Source of the DNA: an uncultured Alteromonadaceae bacterium | Lineage (GTDB): Bacteria; Pseudomonadota; Gammaproteobacteria; Enterobacterales; Alteromonadaceae | Assembly (NCBI GenBank): GCA_947494925.1 | Contig: CANLWS010000003.1 | Coordinates: 310,001-374,000, forward strand | Length of the DNA stretch: 64,000 bases | Reading direction: 5' to 3' | Part shown: piece by piece, positions 48,656 to 59,857 of the stretch | How positions within the stretch are numbered: the stretch's first letter is position 1 | Layout: every line of letters starts with the position of its first letter | Notes under the pieces: model-generated | Told to the model about the DNA's origin: nothing | The model's database searches: none | What the model saw: the letters and a program-made list of their open reading frames with translations, nothing else | Translations under genes and position numbers: made by a program

Positions 48656-51600
48656 ATGCAGGACAACCGTTTTGTCCATTTGAGAGTGCACAGCGACTTT
48701 TCGATGATGGATGGGCTGAATAAAGTCAAACCTATTCTGGGCAAAGTCAAAGATCTCAATATGCCCGCTGTAGCGATCACAGACCAGATGAATATGTGCT
48801 GTTTGGTGAAGTACTACACGGCGGCGCACAGTAACGGTATTAAACCCATAATTGGTTGCGACTTCTGGGTACAAAGTTCCTTACTTGAAGAAGAAATATT
48901 TCGTCTGACCTTATTGGCGAAGGACAACACCGGTTATCAGAATATTACACTGCTTATTTCCAAAGCCTATCAAAGAGGTTACGTACAAGGGCGCCCGGTT
49001 ATCGATCAGGAGTGGCTTGCACAGCATAACGATGGTGTGATTGTGTTATCAGGTGGAAAGCAAGGTGACCTGGGCATAGCGTTAACCAAGGGAAATCTAG
49101 ATTTGGCGAAACACATCAGCCAATTTTATATCGACCATTTCCCAGAACAGTTTTTTCTGGAGTTAACCCGTACTGGTCGTCATGGTGAAGAAGATTATAT
49201 TCATCGTGCAGTTGAATGGGCGGATTCTCACGACCTGCCGGTTGTTGCGACTAACGAAGTTTGTTTCATTGATGCCGAAGGATTTGCAGCCCATGAAATC
49301 CGCGTGGCTATTCACGATGGTTTTACACTAGAGGACCCGCGACGTCCCAAACTCTATTCAGAGCAGCAATTCTTGCGCTCAGAAGAAGAAATGTGTGAAT
49401 TGTTCAGCGATATTCCTGAGGCACTGGCCAACAGCGTTGAGATTGCTAAACGTTGCAACGTTACTGTGCGCCTGGATGAATATTTCCTACCCCAATTTCC
49501 CACCGGGGATCTGACCACAGAGGATTTCCTGGTGAAAGTTTCCCGGGAAGGGCTGGAGCGTAGACTGGCATTTTTGTTTCCGGATGAGCAGGAACGAGCG
49601 GAAAAGCGGCCGGAATATGATGAACGTCTGGAAATAGAGCTAGGTGTTATCAACCAGATGGGCTTCCCTGGCTACTTCCTGATCGTCATGGAGTTTATTC
49701 AGTGGAGCAAAGACAACGGTATTCCTGTGGGACCTGGTCGGGGCTCGGGTGCAGGTTCCCTTGTTGCTTACGCGTTAGATATTACCGACCTGGATCCCTT
49801 GGAATTTGATTTGCTCTTCGAGCGATTCCTGAACCCTGAGCGGGTATCTATGCCTGACTTCGATGTAGATTTTTGCATGGACAGGCGGGACGAGGTTATC
49901 GACCACGTGGCAGAACTGTATGGTCGCGATGCGGTATCGCAGATTATCACTTTCGGTACTATGGCAGCTAAAGCTGTGGTAAGAGATGTTGGACGGGTCC
50001 TGGGGCACCCGTACGGTTTTGTAGACAGAATATCTAAACTCATTCCATCAGATCCTGGCATGACCTTGCAAAAAGCCTTTGAAGTGGAACCTCGCTTACC
50101 TGAGTTGTACGACCAGGATGAGGAAGTTAAAGACCTGATTGATATGGCACGAATCCTTGAAGGGGTCACCAGAAACGCCGGTAAGCATGCCGGTGGGGTG
50201 GTTATTGCACCTACGTTAATCACGGATTTTGCACCTTTATATTGTGATGATGAAGGGAATAACCCGGTTACACAGTTTGATAAAAACGATGTAGAAACAG
50301 CCGGACTAGTCAAATTTGACTTTCTTGGTCTGCGCACCTTGACTATCATTCAGTGGGCCATTGACATGATCGCCAAAGGTCATAACAAAACCATCGATAT
50401 CACTGCAATCCCACTGGAAGATCCGAAAAGCTTTAAAGTATTGCAAAACTCCGAGACAACCGCTGTGTTCCAGTTGGAATCCCGCGGAATGAAAGATCTG
50501 ATCAATCGTCTCAAACCAGATTGTTTTGAAGATATCATTGCACTTGTGGCCTTGTTCCGACCCGGTCCATTGCAATCGGGCATGGTTGATAACTTTATTG
50601 ATCGTAAACATGGCCGTGAAGAAATTTCCTATCCGGATGCGGAATACCAGCATGAATGCCTGGCTGAAATACTGCAGCCGACTTACGGAATTATCCTGTA
50701 TCAGGAACAGGTTATGCAGATTGCTCAGGTGATGTCTGGCTACAGTTTGGGTGGTGCCGACATGTTGCGTCGTGCTATGGGTAAGAAAAAGCCCGAAGAA
50801 ATGGCCAAGCAACGGGCAGTATTCCAGGACGGCGCTAAGAATAACAACATCGATCCGGATCTGGCGATGAAAATCTTCGATCTGGTAGAGAAGTTCGCGG
50901 GTTACGGTTTTAACAAATCTCACTCTGCTGCCTATGCGTTAGTGTCCTATCAGACCTTGTGGCTCAAAACCCATTACCCGGCTGAATTTATGGCGGCGGT
51001 GATGTCAGCGGATATGGATAACACCGATAAAATTGTAACCTTGGTAGACGAAGTGAATCGCATGGGACTGGAGATTCTGCCTCCTGATCTCAACGTTGGA
51101 CAACACAAGTTTGCAGTGGATACCCAAGGCCGCATAGTTTATGGCATTGGTGCAATCAAAGGTGTTGGTGAAGGGCCGATTGAAGCCATCATTGAAGCCA
51201 GAGAAGAAAAAGGTGCCTTCACCGATCTCTTCGATTTTTGTGCCAAAGTGGATTTGAAGAAAATCAACAAGCGGGTGTTAGAGAAATTAGTCTGGGCTGG
51301 CGCTATGGACAATCTTGGTCCACATCGTGCGTCTATCATGGCGAGTTTACCTGAAGCATTGGCCGCCGCTGATCAACACGCGAAAGCCGAGATGCATGGG
51401 CAGTCAGATATGTTTGGATTGCTGACCACTGAACCAGAACAGGTTCAAAACGCTTTTGCTAATGTGCCGGAATGGCCGGAAAAAGTCTGGCTCGACGGTG
51501 AAAAGGAAACGCTCGGTCTTTACCTTACTGGTCATCCAATTAATCAGTATGAAAAAGAAGTCAGGCATTACAGCAGCGGCCGATTAGTGGATCTGAAACC

Positions 51601-52123
51601 TACCGGCAAAGATACCGTTTCAGTTGCTGTAGGGCTTGTGCTGGGTGTCAGGGTGATGACAAACAAACGGGGACGACGATGGGCAATTGTGACCCTAGAT
51701 GACAAAAGTGCCCGAATTGATGCACGATTTTTTCCTGATATGTTTGAAAAATACGAGGAAATTCTGCAAGCTGACAAGATCTTGCTCATTTCTGGACAGG
51801 TCAGCTTTGATGATTTCTCCGGTGGCAATACAATATCGGCCCGCGACGCTATGGACATAGTACAAGCGCGCGAAAAGAATGCTAAATGGATTGAACTGGA
51901 AGTGCAGTCTGACTGGTGTAATCCGCCAACAGTGTCTAAACTGCAAGCAATTTTACAACAGTATCAGGGCGGCAGTTGTCCGGTTCAAATGAGAGTGTTG
52001 CATCCAGATGCCGAAGCAAGGCTGGCTTTTGGGGCCGAATGGTACGTAACGCCAGAAGATGAATTAATATATGAATTGCAACAACTTTTACCAGAGCGTA
52101 AAGTCAGTTTGCAGTTTCATTAA
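48656..52123 (+). CDS. dnaE: DNA polymerase III subunit alpha
   Basis: An 1155-residue replicative polymerase, full length. N-terminal PHP domain ([16 protein letters not shown]), the C-family polymerase core with [15 protein letters not shown] and the catalytic [19 protein letters not shown] near residue 400, fingers ([22 protein letters not shown]), a helix-hairpin-helix and a C-terminal OB domain ([19 protein letters not shown]). AGGAG precedes the ATG. The gene adjoins rnhB upstream and accA downstream. Confidence 0.98.
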   Translation: MQDNRFVHLRVHSDFSMMDGLNKVKPILGKVKDLNMPAVAITDQMNMCCLVKYYTAAHSNGIKPIIGCDFWVQSSLLEEEIFRLTLLAKDNTGYQNITLLISKAYQRGYVQGRPVIDQEWLAQHNDGVIVLSGGKQGDLGIALTKGNLDLAKHISQFYIDHFPEQFFLELTRTGRHGEEDYIHRAVEWADSHDLPVVATNEVCFIDAEGFAAHEIRVAIHDGFTLEDPRRPKLYSEQQFLRSEEEMCELFSDIPEALANSVEIAKRCNVTVRLDEYFLPQFPTGDLTTEDFLVKVSREGLERRLAFLFPDEQERAEKRPEYDERLEIELGVINQMGFPGYFLIVMEFIQWSKDNGIPVGPGRGSGAGSLVAYALDITDLDPLEFDLLFERFLNPERVSMPDFDVDFCMDRRDEVIDHVAELYGRDAVSQIITFGTMAAKAVVRDVGRVLGHPYGFVDRISKLIPSDPGMTLQKAFEVEPRLPELYDQDEEVKDLIDMARILEGVTRNAGKHAGGVVIAPTLITDFAPLYCDDEGNNPVTQFDKNDVETAGLVKFDFLGLRTLTIIQWAIDMIAKGHNKTIDITAIPLEDPKSFKVLQNSETTAVFQLESRGMKDLINRLKPDCFEDIIALVALFRPGPLQSGMVDNFIDRKHGREEISYPDAEYQHECLAEILQPTYGIILYQEQVMQIAQVMSGYSLGGADMLRRAMGKKKPEEMAKQRAVFQDGAKNNNIDPDLAMKIFDLVEKFAGYGFNKSHSAAYALVSYQTLWLKTHYPAEFMAAVMSADMDNTDKIVTLVDEVNRMGLEILPPDLNVGQHKFAVDTQGRIVYGIGAIKGVGEGPIEAIIEAREEKGAFTDLFDFCAKVDLKKINKRVLEKLVWAGAMDNLGPHRASIMASLPEALAAADQHAKAEMHGQSDMFGLLTTEPEQVQNAFANVPEWPEKVWLDGEKETLGLYLTGHPINQYEKEVRHYSSGRLVDLKPTGKDTVSVAVGLVLGVRVMTNKRGRRWAIVTLDDKSARIDARFFPDMFEKYEEILQADKILLISGQVSFDDFSGGNTISARDAMDIVQAREKNAKWIELEVQSDWCNPPTVSKLQAILQQYQGGSCPVQMRVLHPDAEARLAFGAEWYVTPEDELIYELQQLLPERKVSLQFH

Positions 52124-52161
52124 ACGCTTAGTGCGTTAATTAACAGAATATAAGGTACGGA

Positions 52162-53118
52162 ATGAGTTTAAATTTCCTCGAGTTCGAGCAACCTATCGCT
52201 GACTTGGAAGCGAAAATTGAAGAACTGCGTCTGGTTAACCAGGGCGGTGAGTTCGACGTTGGTATCGAAGAAGAAATTACCAAGCTACGGGAAAAGTGCG
52301 CGGAACAAACTAGAAAGATTTTCTCCGATCTTGGAGCCTGGCAGGTGTCTCAGCTGGCCAGACATCCGATGCGCCCCTATACATTAGATTATACCAAGCG
52401 CATTTTTACAGAGTTTGAAGAATTAGCAGGTGATCGTGCTTTCGCTGATGACAAAGCCATAGTGGGTGGCCTTGCCAAGCTGGACGAACAACCGGTGATG
52501 GTCATAGGCCATCAGAAAGGTCGCGATACGCACGAGAAAATCAGACGAAACTTTGGCATGCCAAAACCTGAAGGATACCGCAAGGCCCTCCGCCTGATGC
52601 ACATGGCGCAACGATTCAATTTGCCCATCATTACATTCATCGATACTCCGGGCGCTTATCCAGGGGTTGGTGCTGAAGAACGTGGTCAGAGCGAGGCGAT
52701 CGCTCGTAACCTCAAAGAGATGGCCGAGCTTACGGTTCCCATCATCTGCACCGTTATTGGTGAAGGTGGGTCAGGAGGAGCTTTGGCAATTGGTGTTGGC
52801 GATCGTGTAAACATGCTGCAATACAGTACTTACTCGGTAATCTCACCTGAAGGCTGTGCCTCCATTTTATGGAAAAGTGCCGACAAAGCGCCATTGGCGG
52901 CAGAAGCCATGGGGGTGAGTGCTGGTCAGATAAAAGAGCTTGATTTAATTAATACCATTGTCGATGAACCCTTGGGTGGTGCCCATCGTGACCATGATGG
53001 TATGGCGGCCAATCTGAAAGCTTGTATCAAGCAACAACTGTCTCAACTGTCTGGTTTATCTAAAAGTGACCTGCTTGATCAGCGTTATGCACGTCTGATG
53101 TCATTTGGGTATTGCTAA
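52162..53118 (+). CDS. accA: Acetyl-CoA carboxylase carboxyltransferase subunit alpha
   Basis: A 318-residue AccA of standard length. Coiled N-terminal helices, then [36 protein letters not shown] and [17 protein letters not shown] of the crotonase-like core. With AccD (not in the window) it transfers carboxyl from biotin to acetyl-CoA. AAGG lies upstream. It is distinct from the biotinyl-carboxyltransferase fusion at 57633. Confidence 0.98.
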   Translation: MSLNFLEFEQPIADLEAKIEELRLVNQGGEFDVGIEEEITKLREKCAEQTRKIFSDLGAWQVSQLARHPMRPYTLDYTKRIFTEFEELAGDRAFADDKAIVGGLAKLDEQPVMVIGHQKGRDTHEKIRRNFGMPKPEGYRKALRLMHMAQRFNLPIITFIDTPGAYPGVGAEERGQSEAIARNLKEMAELTVPIICTVIGEGGSGGALAIGVGDRVNMLQYSTYSVISPEGCASILWKSADKAPLAAEAMGVSAGQIKELDLINTIVDEPLGGAHRDHDGMAANLKACIKQQLSQLSGLSKSDLLDQRYARLMSFGYC

Positions 53119-53219
53119 GGGATAAGCTGAGGATGGTAATCTAGTCGCATCAATTGTCTTTTTGATGCGAGATGTCAATCTGTATAAACAGGATTAGATT
53201 AGCACTGAACAGGACTCCA

Positions 53220-54551
53220 ATGAGCGCCTTCTCCGATCTTCAAAATTCGTTACAGGCTCTTTTGGAAAGAGAGTCTTGTCATTTTGTCATTGCATACAGC
53301 GGTGGTGTGGATTCTGAGGCATTGCTACATGCCACTCACCAGTTGCTAGCAAAATTTCCTCAGCATCAACTCAGCGCTATTCACGTTAACCATGGGCTGA
53401 GTGGCTATGCGGATGATTGGACGGAGCATTGCCAACGCCGCTGCAAGGCGCTGGATATCAATCTTTATGTTGTGCATGTTGAGGTGTCCGGTGAAGACGG
53501 AGTCGAGGCTGCGGCACGGGAAGCCCGCTATCAAGCGTTTAAAGACCGGTTGCCGGCAAACAGTATCATTTTACTGGCACAACATCAGGACGATCAGTTG
53601 GAAACTATGCTGCTGCAGTTAAAGCGTGGCGCGGGCCCCAAAGGCTTAGCTTCAATGCCAATGCAGTCGGCAATGGGGTCTGGGCATCTGTTCGTTCGTC
53701 CACTTCTGAATGTGTCAAAACAAAGCATCCTGAGCTATGCACTGAATTCAGGGCTTAAATGGGTTGAAGACGACTCTAACCAGAACGTGCGTTTTGAACG
53801 TAACTTCCTCAGAAAAGAAATCATTCCGTCAATTAAAGAAAGGTGGCCTCAATTTGCTCAGTCTGCCAGTAGAAGTGCCGCTCTGTGCGCTGAGCAACAA
53901 GCGCTGCTTGACGAGATTTCAGATTCGCATCTAGACAGATTGCAATCGCCAAAAAATACCCTAGATGTGGCAGGGCTGCTGGCGTTTTCCGATCAATGGA
54001 TAGCGCAGATTATCAGATACTGGTTAAGTCGACAGACTGTCAGGTTACCCTCAAAACAGATTTTTGAAGAAATTAAAAAATTGTTGGTCGCCAGTGAAGA
54101 TGCCAATCCTGTTGTACAGTGGGGTGAGTGGCAGATTAGGCGATTCAACAATCAACTTTATCTGACAGGCCTGGTGCAGGAGGGAGTTAACTCAGTTATA
54201 AATATTGCATCAGGTGCTGAACATCATCTTCTCAACGACAGTTTGCGATTAGTCGTGATTGATCGTGCTGACGCAGATGCGCTGTGCCTGGGTTCTGAGA
54301 GTAAGGATAGCTTGGTTGAAGTCCATTTCGATGGATTTTCAAGACGTTTCAAGCCCAAAGGCGCGCCACAAACTAAACCTCTTAAGCAATGGTTTAAGGT
54401 CTGGTCTTTGCCGCCTTGGGAACGTTCTCGCATTCCGCAAATTTACCTGGATGGGGAGCTTGTCGCCGTTTGGGTGGCAGATAATTGGATTGTTTCTGAC
54501 ACACACCAGGCGCAAAGCGGACCATATTTGCAGGCTGTCGAGGTCAATTAG
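53220..54551 (+). CDS. tilS: tRNA(Ile)-lysidine synthase
   Basis: A 443-residue enzyme that modifies C34 of tRNA(Ile2) to lysidine. The PP-loop is AYSGGVDSEALL near residue 25; the N-terminal ATPase domain is followed by the TilS substrate-binding and C-terminal domains (RFKPKGAPQTKPLKQWFK). The ATG at 53220, with AGGA five bases upstream, is preferred over one at 53172 that has none. It is the last gene of the plus-strand run and converges with the diguanylate cyclase gene. Confidence 0.95.
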   Translation: MSAFSDLQNSLQALLERESCHFVIAYSGGVDSEALLHATHQLLAKFPQHQLSAIHVNHGLSGYADDWTEHCQRRCKALDINLYVVHVEVSGEDGVEAAAREARYQAFKDRLPANSIILLAQHQDDQLETMLLQLKRGAGPKGLASMPMQSAMGSGHLFVRPLLNVSKQSILSYALNSGLKWVEDDSNQNVRFERNFLRKEIIPSIKERWPQFAQSASRSAALCAEQQALLDEISDSHLDRLQSPKNTLDVAGLLAFSDQWIAQIIRYWLSRQTVRLPSKQIFEEIKKLLVASEDANPVVQWGEWQIRRFNNQLYLTGLVQEGVNSVINIASGAEHHLLNDSLRLVVIDRADADALCLGSESKDSLVEVHFDGFSRRFKPKGAPQTKPLKQWFKVWSLPPWERSRIPQIYLDGELVAVWVADNWIVSDTHQAQSGPYLQAVEVN

Positions 54552-54558
54552 GTTCAAA

Positions 54559-54576
54559 CTGGCAAATTATTGCCAG
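54559..54576. other. Stem-loop between convergent tilS and GGDEF genes
   Basis: CTGGCAA-ATTA-TTGCCAG is a perfect 7-bp stem in the 48-bp convergent gap. No T-tract follows directly on either strand, so its role as a terminator is uncertain. Confidence 0.4.
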
Positions 54577-54599
54577 CCGATAAAATTCTTTCCTTCCTA

Positions 54600-55487
54600 T
54601 TAAGCCGCTATGATGCAATTTTTACCGGCTTCTTTTGCTGCATAAAGTGCGTTGTCAGCACGTTGGAACAAACTTAGATCGGTGTCAGTGGCGAGGTAAT
54701 TGGCACTACCGATACTGCAGGAAATCCCATGTTTGTTCAGACATACATGGTTTGACATGGCATTCTGAATTCGTTGCGCAACGATTTGGTTATTTTCTTC
54801 AACGTTGCCTGGCAACAGGCAACAGAATTCATCTCCGCCGAAGCGAAATGCAAAATCGGTATCCCGAAGGCTTTCTGCCAACACAGTTGCCATAGCAATG
54901 AGTACTTTGTCACCTTCCTGGTGACCAAAGTTATCATTTACTTGTTTGAATTTGTCCATATCGATAACCAGTAGCCCGAATCCAACGCCCTGCCTGTGAG
55001 CCTGGCTGATAAGTCTGCGTATGGTTTCGTGGTAATTTGCCCGATTTCCCAAGGCTGTTAAATGATCTTTCATCGCCAATTGCTTAAGGTCGTGGTGCTC
55101 AAGAGCATTTTTCAGTGGGTACTTAAAATAGCGATGCAATTCCTGCAGGATGTTGGCTTCCCGCATACTCAAAACGCGACTAAAAGAATAACTGATAGTG
55201 GCAAAAACATGATGTTGGCTGGAAAAATCCAAGGTTTTGATATTGCAGCTTTTCTCGGCATCGCCTAATGTGAGGGAGCCTGAAGTAAATTGAATTTTCA
55301 GTGCAGTCAGATTGAGTTTATTCTGGAGCTGCTGAAAGAACAATGATGAAAGCTTGTGTAAATCTATGCTGGACATAAGCTGCTGCATGACGTGATTAGT
55401 TTCGTCAAAAGTCAGGCCATTTTCAGGCTTGTCTAGACTAAAAAAGCCTTCACTGATTGTGTTATCGTAGATTAGTTGTTCCAACAT
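54600..55487 (-). CDS. Diguanylate cyclase (GGDEF domain)
   Basis: From the ATG at 55487 the protein has 295 residues; this start has AGGAG just upstream, while a longer frame to 55688 would run into the divergent antiporter gene. Residues 1-125 form a sensor-like region with no recognised family. The GGDEF domain occupies residues about 130-295, with the intact catalytic motif FRFGGDEF and an RxxD inhibitory site (RDTD) five residues before it. It should make c-di-GMP from GTP with product inhibition. No signal peptide or membrane helix follows from this start. Confidence 0.9.
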   Translation of the reverse strand: MLEQLIYDNTISEGFFSLDKPENGLTFDETNHVMQQLMSSIDLHKLSSLFFQQLQNKLNLTALKIQFTSGSLTLGDAEKSCNIKTLDFSSQHHVFATISYSFSRVLSMREANILQELHRYFKYPLKNALEHHDLKQLAMKDHLTALGNRANYHETIRRLISQAHRQGVGFGLLVIDMDKFKQVNDNFGHQEGDKVLIAMATVLAESLRDTDFAFRFGGDEFCCLLPGNVEENNQIVAQRIQNAMSNHVCLNKHGISCSIGSANYLATDTDLSLFQRADNALYAAKEAGKNCIIAA

Positions 55488-55599
55488 ATGCTCCTGCCAA
55501 AAAATTGGCGAATAGCTAAACCATGATTCGTCTTGGTTAGCATAAGCAAAAGCTGTGCCTGGTTTATTTCCCCAGAGCCAAACAGGAAGACACGCAAGT

Positions 55600-57567
55600 A
55601 TGCACGGGATTTTTGTCAACATTCTGGTATTGATGACAGTTGCGGTAGCAACCGTCTGGTTGTTCAAGCGCATTAACCTGCCGCCCATACTCGCCTATCT
55701 CGTTTGTGGCGTTTTAGCCGGGCCTGACCTGATGGCGCTGTTTGAACACCCGCAGGAAATCCATTTATTTGCTGAGTTAGGGATTGTTTTCCTGTTGTTT
55801 TCTCTCGGGCTGGAATTCTCCCTACCTAAAATGCTGGCCATGAGGCATCTGGTTTTTGGCGTAGGTTTAGGTCAGATGATTCTAACCACTCTGGTCTTTA
55901 CCATGATTGGTATATTCCTCGGACTCAATACAAGCGCGGCCTTTGTTGTTGGCGCCATGGCGGCTTTATCCTCCACGGCGATAGTGATTAAGCAGGTCAG
56001 CGAACAAGGGGTTGTTAATACAACTCGGGTTCAGATGGCGGTGAGTATTCTGCTGTTTCAAGACCTTGCTGTGGTACCGATTTTAATCCTTATTCCATTA
56101 TTGGCTGAAGGCGCAGATCAGAGTTTAAGCATTGCCATCGCCATGGCTTTGTTAAAAGGTACTTTGGTAGTGGGCATATTGCTTTCTGCCGGTAAATGGG
56201 TGCTACCAAAAATCTTCAGTGAGGTGGCCAGAACGCGCACTGATGAACTTTTTGTACTAACCACAATTTTGGTAGCGCTGATGGCAGCAGGACTGACGTT
56301 TTCGTTTGGTTTGTCCATGGCATTGGGCGCTTTTCTGGCAGGAATGATGTTAGGCGAAAGCCAATATCGCCATCAACTGGAAGCGGACATCCGTCCATTC
56401 AGGGATATCCTTATGGGGTTGTTTTTTATTACCGTGGGGATGCGATTGGACTTACCGGCGTTATTGGGGCAACTACATTGGGCCTTGATTGGCTTGGTTA
56501 TTCTACTGTTGGTGAAAATCCTGTTAATTCGCTTTTCCGCATGGTTGTTCAAAGCCTCCTCTCTGGATTCCTGGGCGTCGGGGATCAAGTTATGCCAAAT
56601 GGGGGAATTCAGTTTTGTTATCGCGGCATTGGCCGTTAACAATCAATTGATCAGTACTGAGCTGGGTTCATTCCTTGTGGGAGTTGGCGTCATGAGCATG
56701 GCATTGACTCCTTGGCTGGTGGACAACAGTCTTGATATTGCCAAACGTTTTGTAAAGCAGAAAGTCCCTGATATCGCGCCTGAAACAGAATCACTCAAGG
56801 GAGAAGCCCCTCTTGGTGATCATGTTCTTATATTTGGTTATGCGCGGGTTGGACAATCTGTCAGCCGATTACTCAAAATAGAAGCTATCCCTTACCTGGC
56901 TGTGGATTTTGATCCGGTTCGTGTGCAGGAAAGTCGCAGTGCAGGTCAGCCGGTTTTCTTTGGTGACGTCAGTCAGAAAGATATTCTGAAAAGTGTCGGT
57001 GTGCAGAGAGCAAAGCTGGTGTTACTAACCTTTGATGACCATAAAAAAGTCAAGGCAGTCATTGAAGCCGTCTCCAGTCTGAATCCAGAACTACCGATAG
57101 TGGTTCGTACGAAAAAAGACTACCACCTGGAAGAATTATACAAGGCTGGTGCATCTCAGGTGGTGCCTGAAATTCTAGAGGGTAGTTTGATGTTGGTGTC
57201 ACAGGTATTGCATTTATCCGGTGTGCCTATGTCCCGAATTTTAAAAAGGGTACGCAAAGAGCGGAAGGGGCATTATGGTCACATGCATGGGTTTTTCCCT
57301 GGAGAAACAACCGAAATTACCTATGGCACCCAGGACAAACTGGAATTTATGCACGCGGTGAGTTTGACCGAAAGTGCCTATGCTGTGGGGCGCTCTTTAC
57401 GGGAACTGAACCTCACGAGAATTTCAGTCAAAGGGTTGAGGCGAGATAACTCAGAAATACCTGAACCAGATGAAAACGCACCATTGATGGTAGGGGATGT
57501 TCTGGTAATTGCAGGCAAACCCAGGCGTGTTGAACGTGCCGAGCGGTTTCTGTTGGAAGGTGACTAA
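55600..57567 (+). CDS. CPA2-family monovalent cation:proton antiporter with RCK domains
   Basis: A 655-residue protein of the KefB/KefC/YbaL type. About twelve membrane helices fill residues 1-385, with LFLLFSLGLEFSLPKML-type helix 3 and LFQDLAVVPILILIPL. A TrkA-N (RCK-N) Rossmann domain starts at HVLIFGYARVGQSVSRLL near residue 410, followed by a TrkA-C domain at about 570-650. It likely exchanges K+ or Na+ for protons under nucleotide or glutathione control. The start at 55600 has AGGAAG ten bases upstream and removes a non-conserved 15-residue extension. Confidence 0.9.
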   Translation: MHGIFVNILVLMTVAVATVWLFKRINLPPILAYLVCGVLAGPDLMALFEHPQEIHLFAELGIVFLLFSLGLEFSLPKMLAMRHLVFGVGLGQMILTTLVFTMIGIFLGLNTSAAFVVGAMAALSSTAIVIKQVSEQGVVNTTRVQMAVSILLFQDLAVVPILILIPLLAEGADQSLSIAIAMALLKGTLVVGILLSAGKWVLPKIFSEVARTRTDELFVLTTILVALMAAGLTFSFGLSMALGAFLAGMMLGESQYRHQLEADIRPFRDILMGLFFITVGMRLDLPALLGQLHWALIGLVILLLVKILLIRFSAWLFKASSLDSWASGIKLCQMGEFSFVIAALAVNNQLISTELGSFLVGVGVMSMALTPWLVDNSLDIAKRFVKQKVPDIAPETESLKGEAPLGDHVLIFGYARVGQSVSRLLKIEAIPYLAVDFDPVRVQESRSAGQPVFFGDVSQKDILKSVGVQRAKLVLLTFDDHKKVKAVIEAVSSLNPELPIVVRTKKDYHLEELYKAGASQVVPEILEGSLMLVSQVLHLSGVPMSRILKRVRKERKGHYGHMHGFFPGETTEITYGTQDKLEFMHAVSLTESAYAVGRSLRELNLTRISVKGLRRDNSEIPEPDENAPLMVGDVLVIAGKPRRVERAERFLLEGD

Positions 57568-57632
57568 CCCCATAATCTGAATTTGAAGTAAGAGTCTTAG
57601 TTTAACGTAATCCACTGGAGTTATTTGAAGTC

Positions 57633-59426
57633 GTGTCAGACATGTTTAATTTAAATGCGGAACATTCCTGCAGTATCAGCGCGATACTGGTGAAAGTTGG
57701 AGATATTGTTCAGGCCAAGCAACCCCTTATGATTGTGGATGCCATGAAAATGCAATCTTCTGTAGTCAGTGAGCAATCAGCCAAGGTGATCGAAATACTG
57801 GTGAAAGTTGACGATTATGTTGAAAAAGAGCAGGTATTGATCCGCTTGGAAAAATGTGATCTAGCGCAATCTGAACCCAGCGACGCAGCACTTCCCGACG
57901 ACATGCAGAATGAGCGTTTGCTACAAAATATGCTAATCCGACAAGGTAAAACACTCGATGCATCACGGCAAGAAGCAATCAGTAAACGGCATGAGAAAGG
58001 ATTTAAAAGTGCCAGAGAGAATCTGGCGCTACTCTGTGATCCGAAGCAATTCCATGAATATGGGCAATTTGCTGTTGCCGCTCAACGGCAAAGACAAGAC
58101 TACGAAACGCTTCAATCCAGTACTGCCGCTGACGGCATTATTACCGGCATTGGTGAGTTAACATTTGAGCAAGCTGGCGAACCTGATATTAGTGCTGTTC
58201 TGATCATCAATGATTACTCTGTGCTGGCCGGTACACAAGGTTTTTTTCATCACCAGAAACTTGACCGTATTTTGGCTATTGCGGAGCGACGTGCGTTGCC
58301 TGTCATCATGTATACCGAAGGAGGAGGTGGCAGGCCTGGTGATACCGACATCACTATTGTGAATTCGGGATTACAATGTCGTTCATTTTCCAGTTGGGCT
58401 GGATTAGCAGGTGTCGTGCCGAGAATTGCAGTGAACAATGGCTACTGTTTTGCGGGAAATGCCGCCTTGTTTGGAGCGGCAGACATTACTATAGCAACTA
58501 GAGCGTCTTTTATTGGCATGGCTGGTCCAGCCATGATAGAAGGCGGCGGGTTAGGGCGATATAAACCCACGCAAATAGGACCTATCGAGCAGCAAAGCGC
58601 TAATGGTGTTGTTGATATCGTAGTGGAAGACGAAGTTGAGGCGGCACAGGTCGCCAAGCAGTGTCTGAGTTATTTCCAGACACCAGCCGAGAAATGGTCA
58701 GAACCTGAAAACCCAGCCATTTCTAAGGTTTTACCCGAGGATCGCCGATTTGTTTATGACGTAAGAAAAATCATTGTGGGAATCGCTGATGAGGGCTCAT
58801 TTTTACCAATAAGAACAGGTTACGGTGCTGCAATAGTCACGGCCTTTATCAAGATTGAAGGGCGCGCAGTTGGTTTGTTGGCAAGTGATTGCAAAGTGCT
58901 CGGAGGGGCAATTGACGTGGATGCAGCTGAAAAAGCAGCTGATTTCATGCAGTTATGTAATGATTTTTCTATTCCCGTTGTGTCGCTGTGTGATACGCCA
59001 GGATTTATGGTGGGCCCCGAACATGAAAACAGGGGAGCGGCAAGACGGCTTACGCGCATGTTCGAGCAAGGCGCCAGGTTAACTGTGCCCATTGTCGCTG
59101 TTGTTTTGCGAAAATGTTACGGCTTGGGCGCACAAGCAATTTTGGGAGGCAGTACCGCGAGACCGGACTATATGTTGTCCTGGCCGACTGGTGAGTTCGG
59201 TGCCATGGGACTGGAGGGGGCAGTCACATTAGGATTCAAAAAAGAGTTGGCGGAGCTGGAAGATCCTGTTGCCCGGCAACAGCTTTTTGATACCTTGTTG
59301 CGACAGCAATATGAAAAAGGTCAGGCCACAGAAGTGGCATCGGTGCTGGAGATTGATGCTGTGATAGAACCCGCGAAGACGCGTGAAATTTTGAGTCATG
59401 CCCTGAACAATCTGCTTACGAAATAA
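57633..59426 (+). CDS. Biotinyl domain-carboxyltransferase fusion
   Basis: A 597-residue protein. Residues 1-75 are a biotinyl/lipoyl-type domain with VDAMKMQSS, in which Lys39 is the expected biotinylation site. From about residue 90 it is a full carboxyltransferase of the PccB/AccD5 type with both halves: GGGRPGDTDIT and GPAMIEGGGLGRY in the first, PEDRRFVYDVRKII, GGAIDVDAAEKAADFM and CDTPGFMVGPEHE in the second. It should carboxylate an acyl-CoA, but no biotin carboxylase is nearby. The start is GTG at 57633; the GGAG upstream is 12 bases away. A cupin gene follows by 13 bases. Confidence 0.9.
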   Translation: MSDMFNLNAEHSCSISAILVKVGDIVQAKQPLMIVDAMKMQSSVVSEQSAKVIEILVKVDDYVEKEQVLIRLEKCDLAQSEPSDAALPDDMQNERLLQNMLIRQGKTLDASRQEAISKRHEKGFKSARENLALLCDPKQFHEYGQFAVAAQRQRQDYETLQSSTAADGIITGIGELTFEQAGEPDISAVLIINDYSVLAGTQGFFHHQKLDRILAIAERRALPVIMYTEGGGGRPGDTDITIVNSGLQCRSFSSWAGLAGVVPRIAVNNGYCFAGNAALFGAADITIATRASFIGMAGPAMIEGGGLGRYKPTQIGPIEQQSANGVVDIVVEDEVEAAQVAKQCLSYFQTPAEKWSEPENPAISKVLPEDRRFVYDVRKIIVGIADEGSFLPIRTGYGAAIVTAFIKIEGRAVGLLASDCKVLGGAIDVDAAEKAADFMQLCNDFSIPVVSLCDTPGFMVGPEHENRGAARRLTRMFEQGARLTVPIVAVVLRKCYGLGAQAILGGSTARPDYMLSWPTGEFGAMGLEGAVTLGFKKELAELEDPVARQQLFDTLLRQQYEKGQATEVASVLEIDAVIEPAKTREILSHALNNLLTK

Positions 59427-59439
59427 AGGTAGGATAATT

Positions 59440-59787
59440 ATGCAAGTTATCGATCTTATGCAAACACTCGCAAACCAACCCTCTGGCAGCTTCATTGATA
59501 CTGTCAAATTTAATGGCCATAGTTTTGGGGTTACTGATATAACCGGTGTTTCACCTGTGTGGGAAATGCACCCTGATACTGATGAATACTTCTATATTAT
59601 TGAAGGTGAGTTCGAGCTCGTCCTGTTAACAGAATCCGGACCTGAAACACACTCCGCAGCGGCAGGCTGCAGCTTTGTTGTACCCAAAGGGTTATGGCAC
59701 AAACCCGGTGCGCCCAAAGGCGCCAAGTTTATCTACTTTACACCTGGGCAGTCGTTACATTCCGACGCACAAGACCCGAGGCTTTAG
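59440..59787 (+). CDS. Small cupin-domain protein
   Basis: A 115-residue single cupin. HPDTDEYFYIIEGEFEL carries motif 1 with metal-ligand-like His and Glu, and VVPKGLWHKPG carries motif 2 with its His. The function is unknown: candidates are a small metabolite isomerase, a dioxygenase-like protein or a binding protein. AGGATAATT precedes the ATG. It starts 13 bases after the biotinyl-carboxyltransferase gene, so a shared pathway is likely. Confidence 0.85.
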   Translation: MQVIDLMQTLANQPSGSFIDTVKFNGHSFGVTDITGVSPVWEMHPDTDEYFYIIEGEFELVLLTESGPETHSAAAGCSFVVPKGLWHKPGAPKGAKFIYFTPGQSLHSDAQDPRL

Positions 59788-59857
59788 TTAACAGAGCTAT
59801 CAATTTTTCTGTCCTTGTATGAAAGACTGATAAATCTGTATAAAGGAATTTTACAGA

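Noticed and set aside
49768-50923. Long antisense frames (193 and 205 codons) within dnaE
   Set aside because: They lie opposite the conserved catalytic core of dnaE, have no ribosome sites, and their translations look like mirror images of a constrained gene.
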